A stretch of 64,000 nt of DNA, from contig CAUDNY010000005.1 of assembly GCA_958450865.1 (NCBI GenBank), positions 136,741-200,740 of the forward strand, in the 5' to 3' direction. Shown here in pieces: positions 46,010 to 52,895 of this stretch. Source of the stretch: an uncultured Collinsella sp. GTDB taxonomy: Bacteria > Actinomycetota > Coriobacteriia > Coriobacteriales > Coriobacteriaceae. The translations under genes and the position numbers were made by a program. Positions within the stretch are counted from its first letter, which is position 1. Each line of letters opens with the position of its first letter. The notes beneath the pieces were generated by a model, which saw only the letters and a program-made list of their open reading frames with translations, ran no database searches and was not told the DNA's origin.

Positions 46010-47536
46010 ATGGAATCGACTGATGTACTGGTAATTGGATCTGGCATTGCGGGCCTTTGCGCCGCCATCGAAGCGGCACGCACGGGTGCAACCGTCACTG
46101 TGGCAAGCGCCGGCAAGACTATGAGTGGATCGAGCTTCTTCCCCGGAACCTGGGGCTTAGGGCTTATCGGACCCGTTAACGAAGACGACGAACAAGACCT
46201 CATCGACACCATCCAGACCGTCGGCGGCGGTGTCGCCGACCCCGAGCTCGTCCAGACGTTCGTCCACGGTATTCCTCAAGCCATCCAATGGCTCGAGCAG
46301 GATCTAGGTGTTGAGCTCCAGCGTCCGCAAAGTGCCGAGAGCGCTCAACAAAAGCAGTTTATCCCCTGCTTTGACCACAAGACGCGCATGTGGCGCGGCC
46401 TCACCCGCAAGCCCCTTGAGGACGCTCTGACGACCCGGATCGAGTCGCTCGGTATTCGCCTGCTCCCCCGCCATGAGCTTATCGACCTTGTTGAAGACAC
46501 GAACGGCAGAATAACCGGAACCGTGCTCTACGACCTTACCGAAAATCGAATCGTGCCCTTTGCTGCCAAGGCCACGATCATCGCAGCCGGTGGCACAGGC
46601 GGCCTGTTCGAGCGCAGCCTTACGTCGGCTGATGTGCTCAGCTCCTCGCAGGCCATCGCACTGGCGCACGGCGCATCGCTTACTAATATAGAGTTCATGC
46701 AGATGATGCCCGGCTTCATCGAGCCCAAGCGCAACCTAGTCTTCAACGAAAAAACCTGGCGCTACGTGCATGCAGACCAGCCGGCAGATATTGCCGACGA
46801 CAAGCTGGACGACCTGCTCGAGCAGCGCTCTGGATATGGTCCTTTCACGTCACGCTTGGCCTCCCGCGTTATCGATCTTGCCATCGATCAAGCAGGCGCC
46901 GAAGGCCTAGCGCTCCACTACGACTTCCCCCGCGAGAATGTCCCAGAGTTTGTGCAGACCTTTGCCACCTGGCTGCAAGACGAGCACGGCATCGCGCCGA
47001 CCGACAAGATGCGCGTGGCGATGTATGCCCACGCCGCTAACGGCGGTATCAAGATCGACAAGACCGCATATACGGGCGTTGAGGGCCTCTACGCCTGTGG
47101 CGAGGCAACAGGCGGCATGCACGGCGCCGACCGCATTGGCGGCTTGTCGAGTGCCAACGGCATCGTATTCGGGCGCATCGCGGGCGCATCGGCAGCCCAG
47201 GCAGCACAGAATGCACCTGAGGCAGCCCTGAAGGCGGATATCGCCCTCCCCCAGTACGGCATTGCCACAACAGATGCCGAACGCCTGACACACAGCCTTA
47301 AGCACACGATGAGCACCTATTGCATGATCAACCGTACCGAGACGGGCCTATCCGAGGCACTACACGAGCTTGAAGGCTTGAAGACGGAAGCAACGACCTT
47401 GGGCACACAGAAAGCGCAGGATAGCGAAGTCGCAGCCCTTGCCCGCCTGCAATCGCAGATTCAACTAGCACAGGAAATGGTCAAAGCCATGCGCGCACGG
47501 ACCGAAAGTCTCGGATCGCACTATCGAGCGGACTAA
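46010..47536 (+). CDS. FAD-dependent oxidoreductase (fumarate reductase/NadB-like flavoprotein)
   Basis: 508 residues. TDVLVIGSGIAGLCAAIEAA is the FAD-binding Rossmann start, followed by AAGGTGGLFERSLTS and, near the end, YACGEATGGMHGADRIGG, as in fumarate reductase and L-aspartate oxidase flavoproteins. The C-terminal helical part (about 400-508) is shorter than in NadB. AAAGGAATCCG precedes the ATG at 46010. It stands alone, with no Fe-S subunit or membrane anchor next to it. The substrate is unclear. Confidence 0.82.
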   Translation: MESTDVLVIGSGIAGLCAAIEAARTGATVTVASAGKTMSGSSFFPGTWGLGLIGPVNEDDEQDLIDTIQTVGGGVADPELVQTFVHGIPQAIQWLEQDLGVELQRPQSAESAQQKQFIPCFDHKTRMWRGLTRKPLEDALTTRIESLGIRLLPRHELIDLVEDTNGRITGTVLYDLTENRIVPFAAKATIIAAGGTGGLFERSLTSADVLSSSQAIALAHGASLTNIEFMQMMPGFIEPKRNLVFNEKTWRYVHADQPADIADDKLDDLLEQRSGYGPFTSRLASRVIDLAIDQAGAEGLALHYDFPRENVPEFVQTFATWLQDEHGIAPTDKMRVAMYAHAANGGIKIDKTAYTGVEGLYACGEATGGMHGADRIGGLSSANGIVFGRIAGASAAQAAQNAPEAALKADIALPQYGIATTDAERLTHSLKHTMSTYCMINRTETGLSEALHELEGLKTEATTLGTQKAQDSEVAALARLQSQIQLAQEMVKAMRARTESLGSHYRAD

Positions 47537-47582
47537 TTCGATTCTCACTTAGAGTTTGATCACAATTTCTCAACATGCATCG

Positions 47583-47630
47583 AGCCCCGTAAGCATGATT
47601 CCCCAAGGAGAACACGCTTACGGGGCTTTA
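47583..47630 (+). terminator. Terminator after the FAD oxidoreductase gene
   Basis: AGCCCCGTAAGC and GCTTACGGGGCT pair perfectly over 12 bp around a 21-base loop. Only TTTA-type T content follows. Confidence 0.65.
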
Positions 47631-47666
47631 GCCGTGTTTTCCCTAAGGGAATAACGGTGCAGATAG

Positions 47667-47773
47667 CTCAGCTCCGCGCCCTTTCGGGTTCGACCCCATG
47701 TGAGGTCAACAAAAAAGACGGCCAACTTTAGCTGACCGTCTTAACATGCTTTTGGGTGGGCCGTCAGGGGGTC
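47667..47773. repeat. 107-bp direct repeat, copy A, ending in a tRNA-Lys 3' fragment
   Basis: The unit CTCAGCTCCGCGCCCTT-CGGGTTCGACCCCATG, an AAGACGG...CCGTCTT hairpin and GGTGGGCCGTCAGGGGGTC is nearly the same as 47846-47952. It ends where copy B runs on into a complete tRNA-Lys gene. Copy A keeps only about the last 20 bases of that tRNA (47753-47773). Confidence 0.8.
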
Positions 47774-47845
47774 AGCCTGCTGCGCAGGCGGCCGCTGCGG
47801 CGCTTCGCGCCTTGCGCGCTGCGCTGGCAAATGCTCGCGCATTTC

Positions 47846-47952
47846 CTCAGCTCCGCGCCCTTACGGGTTCGACCCCATGTACTGTTAACAAAAAAAAGAC
47901 GGCCAACATTCGTTGACCGTCTAAACATGCTTTGGTGGGCCGTCAGGGGGTC
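47846..47952. repeat. 107-bp direct repeat, copy B, leading into tRNA-Lys
   Basis: Second copy, 179 bp to the right of copy A. Its hairpin AGACGG...CCGTCT with flanking A-run lies just after the 3' end of the minus-strand tRNA genes and probably ends their transcript. Confidence 0.8.
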
Positions 47953-48008
47953 GAACCCTGGACCTTGGGATTAAGAGTCCCCTGCTCTACCAACTGAGCT
48001 AACGACCC
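47933..48008 (-). tRNA. tRNA-Lys (CTT)
   Basis: The 76-base cloverleaf on the minus strand has a GGGTCGT/ACGGCCC acceptor stem, AGCTCAGTTGGTAGAGC D arm, ACTCTTAAT anticodon loop (anticodon CTT), GGTTCGAAC T loop and an encoded CCA. Confidence 0.95.
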
Positions 48009-48051
48009 AAAGCTAAAGTCCGTTATGGCGGACTTTAGAGGAGATATCGTG

Positions 48052-48127
48052 TGGTGGGCCGTCAGGGGGTCGAACCCTGGACCTTGGGATTAAGAGTCCC
48101 CTGCTCTACCAACTGAGCTAACGACCC
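48052..48127 (-). tRNA. tRNA-Lys (CTT), second copy
   Basis: It is identical to the tRNA at 47933-48008, with encoded CCA, in tandem 43 bp away. Confidence 0.95.
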
Positions 48128-48149
48128 GATATCAACACGAAGCAAGAAC

Positions 48150-48227
48150 TGGGGTGGGTAAAGGGACTCGAACCCTCGACCTACGGGACCACAACCCGTC
48201 GCTCTAGCCAACTGAGCTACACCCACC
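48150..48227 (-). tRNA. tRNA-His (GTG)
   Basis: GGTGGGTG acceptor start with the extra G at -1 opposite C73, TTGTGGT anticodon loop (GTG), GGTTCGAGT T loop and encoded CCA. First gene of the minus-strand tRNA cluster. Confidence 0.95.
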
Positions 48228-48392
48228 GTGTCCTGTGCGCTTCGCGCTCGACTATTATTGCAAGGAACGCCACGCGATGCAAGCCCCAATTTTCAAGAAT
48301 TTTGAAAAGAGTTTTTCAAGCGCGTTTCGAGCAATTCCCACCGGTTTCATAGGAGTAAACTTGCCCCACTGCAAATGCTCGAAAGGACCGGC

Positions 48393-49574
48393 ATGAAAGA
48401 ACTCTCCAACCGCACGGCAACGTTTACCGATTCGGTCATCCGCCGCATGACGCGCATCTCCAACAAGTATGGCGCCGTCAACCTGTCGCAGGGCTTCCCC
48501 GACTTCGATCCCCCGGCGCAGCTGCTCGATAGCCTCAGCACCATCGCCACCGACCCCAAGCCGCTTTACCACCAGTACTCCATCACCTGGGGCTCCCAGG
48601 CCATGCGTGAGGCACTTGCCGCCAAGCAGGAGCATTTTATGGGCATGCCGGTGAACCCCAACGAGAACATCGTAGTCACATGCGGCTCCACCGAGGCCAT
48701 GATGGCCGCCATGATGACGGTTACGAACCCCGGAGACAAGGTCGTCATCTTCTCGCCGTTCTACGAGAACTACGGCGCCGACACGATCCTTTCGGGTGCC
48801 GAGCCCATCTACGTGCCGCTCAACCCGCCCACGTTCGACTTCGATCGCGAGGTCCTCGAGGCGGCCTTCCGCGACAACGACCCCAAGGCCATCGTCCTGT
48901 GCAACCCTTCCAACCCCTGCGGCAAGGTCTTTACGCGCGAGGAGCTCACCTTTATCGCCGACCTCTGCAAAAAGTACGACGCGTACTGCATCACCGACGA
49001 AGTTTACGAGCACATCGTCTATGCGCCCCACGAGCATGTCTATATGGCCACGCTGCCCGGCATGTTCGAGCGCACCATCAGCTGCAGCTCGCTGTCCAAG
49101 ACCTACTCCATCACCGGTTGGCGCCTGGGCTACACCATCGCCCCGGCCGAGATTACCGAGCGCATCAAGAAGGTCCACGACTTCCTCACGGTGGGCGCCG
49201 CCGCTCCCCTGCAGGAGGCCGTCGTCACCGCCCTCAACTTCGACGACAGCTATTACGATGAGGTCCTCGACCTCTACACAGCTAAGCGCGACCTGTTCTG
49301 CCAGGGGCTCGACAGCATCGGTCTTAAGCATAACGTGCCGCAGGGCGCCTACTACGTCATGATGGACATCTCTGAGTTTGGCTACGACAGCGACCTCGAC
49401 TTCTGCGAGGATCTCGCCTCCAAGGTTGGCGTGGGCGCCGTGCCGGGCTCAAGTTTCTTTCGCGAGCCCGTCAACCACCTGATCCGTTTCCACTTTGCCA
49501 AGCGTGACGAGACGCTCAACGCGGCGCTCGAGAACCTCAAGTCCCTGCGAGATAAAATCAAGCCGCGCGGGTAA
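48393..49574 (+). CDS. Class I PLP-dependent aminotransferase
   Basis: 393 residues from the ATG at 48393 (AAAGGA upstream). NLSQGFPDFDPPAQLLDS, CNPSNPCGKVFTREEL, ITDEVYEHIVY and SSLSKTYSITGWRLGY (PLP-binding Lys) are fold type I motifs. The QGFPDFDPP start is like aspartate, methionine or kynurenine-type aminotransferases. The amino donor cannot be read out. It is monocistronic, with its own terminator. Confidence 0.88.
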   Translation: MKELSNRTATFTDSVIRRMTRISNKYGAVNLSQGFPDFDPPAQLLDSLSTIATDPKPLYHQYSITWGSQAMREALAAKQEHFMGMPVNPNENIVVTCGSTEAMMAAMMTVTNPGDKVVIFSPFYENYGADTILSGAEPIYVPLNPPTFDFDREVLEAAFRDNDPKAIVLCNPSNPCGKVFTREELTFIADLCKKYDAYCITDEVYEHIVYAPHEHVYMATLPGMFERTISCSSLSKTYSITGWRLGYTIAPAEITERIKKVHDFLTVGAAAPLQEAVVTALNFDDSYYDEVLDLYTAKRDLFCQGLDSIGLKHNVPQGAYYVMMDISEFGYDSDLDFCEDLASKVGVGAVPGSSFFREPVNHLIRFHFAKRDETLNAALENLKSLRDKIKPRG

Positions 49575-49606
49575 GGACGGCCCAACAACTAAAAGTACCA
49601 AAGAAA

Positions 49607-49642
49607 CCTCGCACCGCCCGCCGCGTTGCGAGGCCTCTTTTT
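49607..49642 (+). terminator. Terminator after the aminotransferase gene
   Basis: CCTCGCA (49607-49613) and TGCGAGG (49627-49633) form the stem, then CCTCTTTTT. Confidence 0.75.
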
Positions 49643-49677
49643 ATAGCGCTTTCTTAAATGGTTTAGAGCGCTATACT
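49642..49677 (+). promoter_or_regulatory. Palindromic operator-like site and -10 before the ROK kinase gene
   Basis: TATAGCGCT (49642-49650) and AGCGCTATA (49667-49675) are an inverted repeat with a 16-base spacer. The right arm overlaps the -10-like TATACT (49672-49677). This layout suits repression of the kinase gene by a sugar-responsive regulator. Confidence 0.5.
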
Positions 49678-49713
49678 TTAGTCACGGAGCAACTCGTCCC
49701 AGAGAGGAATACT

Positions 49714-50604
49714 ATGGCAGAGCAGCAGCTTATCGGAGCGCTCGAGGCCGGCGGCACCAAGATGGTCTGCGCCACGGGCTATGCAGACGGCACGGTCCTG
49801 GAACGCGAGCAGATTGCGACCACGACCCCGCAGGAGACCGTTGAGGCCGTCAACGCATGGTTTGCCGACAAGGGCATCGCCGCGCTGGGCATCGGCGCCT
49901 TTGGCCCCACCGCAGTCAACCCTGCCTCGCCCCAATACGGCAAGATCCTGGAGACGCCCAAAACGGCATGGCACTACTTTGACCTGCTGGGCACCATCCA
50001 AAACGAGCTCAATATTCCCTGCGGCTACGACACCGACGTCAACGTCGCCTGCCTGGGCGAGGTCACCTTTTGTTGCGCCCAGGGCCTCACTGACGTGGTG
50101 TATCTGACCATCGGTACCGGCGTGGGCGCCGGCGTGCTCTCGGGCGGTAAGCTCGTGCACGGCATGATGCATCCCGAGGCCGGCCACATCCTGGTCACGC
50201 GCGACCCGCGCGACACCATTGGCGAGCACAGCGGCTGCCCCTTCCACGACAACTGCCTCGAGGGCCTCATCGCCGGTCCCGGCGTCAAAAAGCGCTGGGG
50301 TGGCAAGAGCGCCGGAGAGATGGCCGATGACCCGGAGGCCATGGACCTTCTTGCCGGCTATCTGGCGCAGGCGCTCATGACCTACATCCTGTGCTACGCA
50401 CCGCAGAAGATCGTCATCGGTGGCGGCGTGGCCGACCACACCCCCATCGTGCCGCTCGCGCGCAAGAAGTGCGCCGAGATGCTCAACGGCTACATCGTCA
50501 CGCCCGAGATGGCCGACATCGATAGCTATATCGTCAACAACAGCCTCGAGGGCAAACAGGGCATTATGGGCTGCTTGGCCCTGGGCGCACAGGCGCTTCA
50601 GTAA
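49714..50604 (+). CDS. ROK-family sugar kinase (fructokinase-like)
   Basis: 296 residues from the ATG at 49714 (AGAGAGGAATACT upstream). GALEAGGTKMVCATGY is the ATP site, YLTIGTGVGAGVLSGGKLVH the sugar site, and HPEAGHILV with CPFHDNCLEGLIAGPG holds the ROK Zn motif (HxxxGH...C...C, one Cys fewer than the longest form). This is most like bacterial fructokinases of the ROK class. No transporter is adjacent. Confidence 0.87.
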   Translation: MAEQQLIGALEAGGTKMVCATGYADGTVLEREQIATTTPQETVEAVNAWFADKGIAALGIGAFGPTAVNPASPQYGKILETPKTAWHYFDLLGTIQNELNIPCGYDTDVNVACLGEVTFCCAQGLTDVVYLTIGTGVGAGVLSGGKLVHGMMHPEAGHILVTRDPRDTIGEHSGCPFHDNCLEGLIAGPGVKKRWGGKSAGEMADDPEAMDLLAGYLAQALMTYILCYAPQKIVIGGGVADHTPIVPLARKKCAEMLNGYIVTPEMADIDSYIVNNSLEGKQGIMGCLALGAQALQ

Positions 50605-50692
50605 CAGACGCACCCGCAGGGCGTGGCGCGCACGGCAAATCCGACCTACGGAACAACGCCATCACGCCTCATATAAGCCCTCAAATAAAAAA

Positions 50693-50733
50693 GGTCGCCT
50701 AGGACCAAACAATACGTCCTAGGCGGCTTTTTT
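50693..50733. terminator. Bidirectional terminator between ROK kinase and VanZ genes
   Basis: GTCGCCTAGGAC and GTCCTAGGCGGC pair around a short loop, with TTTTTT on the plus side and AAAAAA (T-run of the minus strand) on the other. Confidence 0.88.
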
Positions 50734-51168
50734 GGCGCACATCAGCGACCGTAAGAGATATCGGAGCACAACACCCGTTGCCGCTCCACAGCAGTCAATC
50801 ATCACATCGGTGATCATGCCGGCGCGTCCCGGCACAAAGAGCTGAATCGTCTCGTCGATCGAGGGAATCAACAGCAGGAACACCGCCGTGGGCAGCAGCA
50901 CGTCAAAGGTGCGCCGCCCCTCATAATCAAAGGCATGCGTTGCCAGGATGCCGAGCACCATATACTCGGTAAAATGCGCGCACTTGCGAACAACAAAGTT
51001 GGTCACCCATGCATATGGAAGTCCCACGCCGTGCAGGAAACCGCGGATAGCTTCCATGACCGTTAGGCTCAGCGAGCCCGACCCCGAGCCGGGAACCAGC
51101 GAATTGCCCCAGATCAAGAGCGCCATCAGGCAGGTCACGACCGCCCATTTTCGATTGATCTTAACCAT
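50719..51168 (-). CDS. VanZ-like membrane protein
   Basis: 149 residues with four hydrophobic segments. FVVRKCAHFTEYMVLGIL carries the KxxHFxEY pattern and PSIDETIQLFVPGRAGMITDV the second conserved part of VanZ-like proteins. VanZ gives low teicoplanin resistance in Enterococcus, but most family members have unknown roles. The last codons lie inside the terminator stem. The next gene upstream ends 7 bp before it. Confidence 0.85.
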   Translation of the reverse strand: MVKINRKWAVVTCLMALLIWGNSLVPGSGSGSLSLTVMEAIRGFLHGVGLPYAWVTNFVVRKCAHFTEYMVLGILATHAFDYEGRRTFDVLLPTAVFLLLIPSIDETIQLFVPGRAGMITDVMIDCCGAATGVVLRYLLRSLMCAKKAA

Positions 51169-51175
51169 GCAGAAG

Positions 51176-52582
51176 TTATGCCTCCGCGCGGAGCGGCGCG
51201 AAGCTGGCGGTACCGCCCTCGATAACGCTCAGATAGGCACGGCCCGTACGCTTGGCGGTAGAGGACTGCAGGCGCTCGATCTCTTCCTCGAGGATCTGAT
51301 TGACGCGCTCGTGACGACGATTTTCCATAATGCCGGCGGCAATAGCCTCGGCTCGCTCGATGCTCTCGCGCGAGATGCGGGCAGTATCCTCAGGGAACAC
51401 AGCGCTGTGACGGCCGACATAGGCGGGGGCGGCAGGCTGAGGGGCAGCGACGGGAGCGGGAGCGGGAGCTGCAACAGAAGCGGGCTCGTCAATCTCATCC
51501 AGAATCGCGGTGGCGGCGGCCCACATGTCCTCGTGGCCCGAGTAATCGGCCATGGGGACATCAACCTCAAGCGAGGCATCCGGAAGGTCGCCGGTGTCGA
51601 TGCGATCTTGGGCATCAATCGATGCGGTGATGGCTGCAGGCTCATCGAGGTCATCGAGATCGATGTCCGCGGCACCGGAAATGATAGGCATGCTGGCGAG
51701 GTTTGCGTTGTACGGCGCAGCCTCAGCCGCCTGCTGCTGGGCAGGAGCGCCCCAAAGCGAGCTTTCGGCGGCACGGCGGGCGGCAACGGCCTCCTCGTCC
51801 GCGGTCATGGCTTCATCAACGTACGAATTATCGGCAGAAGCGTTCGCGTCCGCCGAGGTAGCGCTGTAGGCGTTATTGGCTGCCGCGTTGGCAACGAGTG
51901 CCACGAAAGCCGCCGTGCTGCCCGCAGGGGCGGCCTGGGAGCCCGACACGGCACGCGCCGCGGCGGCGATGTCGTCGCGATTGAAGGAGCCGGTCTGCCC
52001 GCCGTTGGTGAGCTCGTCGATGGCGACTTGATAGACGTCGCGCGAGCGCGCAGGGTCGCAGCTAACCGGCGAATCGTCGTCGAGCATGCTGTCGATCATG
52101 GACCAAGCCTCGGCCTCGTCCATGGCATCTGCGGCTCGAGCGATGGTAGGAACACCATCGTCGGCATGACGGCGCTGGAACGCACCGGTCAGGCCGGAAA
52201 GGAATGCCGAGGTAGACTGCTCCGACTGAGCCTGAGAAGCAGAAGCCGCAGCGTAAGGAGTAGCATCCTGCTGCTGAGCTGGAATCGAGGCGGTCTTGAA
52301 CTCGCTTTGATGCTGATTGAGATTGGCGGCACCGCCCATGGCATCGGGCTGGAACAGACGCTCTTCACGCTGCGCACGGTACTCGGAGATACCCAGCGAG
52401 GCGGCATAGATACCCACGCCCGCCACCGCGCCCACGGCGAAGGGAACCGCACCCGCCACGACCGTCTCGTTCACCGACGAAAACGGCAGCGTCGCGGCAT
52501 ACATAGCCACGGGAGCGGCAAGGCCGATCCCGCACGAAAGTCCGGCAAGGACTGCTCGTTGTGTTGCATCAGAAGAAGCCAT
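51176..52582 (-). CDS. Membrane-anchored Ala-rich protein of unknown function
   Basis: 468 residues from the ATG at 52582 (GGGGAGAGCTC upstream). Two hydrophobic segments (about 10-28 and 38-60: AVLAGLSCGIGLAAPVAMY and ETVVAGAVPFAVGAVAGVG) anchor a long cytosolic or external tail. The tail is Ala/Gln/Asp-rich and poorly ordered, with a short helical, basic end (ARISRESIERAEAIAAGIME, RRHERVNQILEEEIERL, AYLSVIEGG). I do not recognise a family. It is transcribed together with the VanZ gene, so the two may share an envelope role. The gap 52583-52826 holds its promoter and nothing else clear. Confidence 0.6.
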   Translation of the reverse strand: MASSDATQRAVLAGLSCGIGLAAPVAMYAATLPFSSVNETVVAGAVPFAVGAVAGVGIYAASLGISEYRAQREERLFQPDAMGGAANLNQHQSEFKTASIPAQQQDATPYAAASASQAQSEQSTSAFLSGLTGAFQRRHADDGVPTIARAADAMDEAEAWSMIDSMLDDDSPVSCDPARSRDVYQVAIDELTNGGQTGSFNRDDIAAAARAVSGSQAAPAGSTAAFVALVANAAANNAYSATSADANASADNSYVDEAMTADEEAVAARRAAESSLWGAPAQQQAAEAAPYNANLASMPIISGAADIDLDDLDEPAAITASIDAQDRIDTGDLPDASLEVDVPMADYSGHEDMWAAATAILDEIDEPASVAAPAPAPVAAPQPAAPAYVGRHSAVFPEDTARISRESIERAEAIAAGIMENRRHERVNQILEEEIERLQSSTAKRTGRAYLSVIEGGTASFAPLRAEA

Positions 52583-52826
52583 GAGCTCTCCCCATCTTCC
52601 AGCACCCAAATCGCATCATTCAGTTGGCTGCGCGAGAGAAGATGAAGCGGGGCTATGCCCCAAAGCAACGGTATATGGTTCGTTTCATCTGCGTTTTCCG
52701 TCGCGAAGCTTAAAAGCTATTATGCGAAACCGCCCTGCCGATTGCAAGCGACGATATCGGATTGAAACGGGAAACCTGCTGCTCGTCGGTCTTATGGTCA
52801 AAAATAAGCGCGGAGCGGCGCCATGG

Positions 52827-52858
52827 AAAAGGGCCGAGGCTCAAAGCCCCGACCCTTT
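52827..52858 (-). terminator. Terminator after rho
   Basis: On the minus strand GGGTCGGGGCT pairs with AGCCTCGGCCC (two G-T pairs) around TTG, then TTTTCC. Confidence 0.8.
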
Positions 52859-52895
52859 ATCGCATTGATGACTATCGCTGCGCGTGGATGACAAC

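Noticed and set aside
44005..46212. 735-codon minus-strand frame opposite the GGGtGRT operon
   Set aside because: Antisense shadow of strongly biased codons, with no ribosome site or domain.
47641..47700. An extra tRNA gene suggested by AGCTCAG and GGTTCGACCCC
   Set aside because: Only D-arm and T-arm like pieces are present; no anticodon arm or acceptor stem can be formed.
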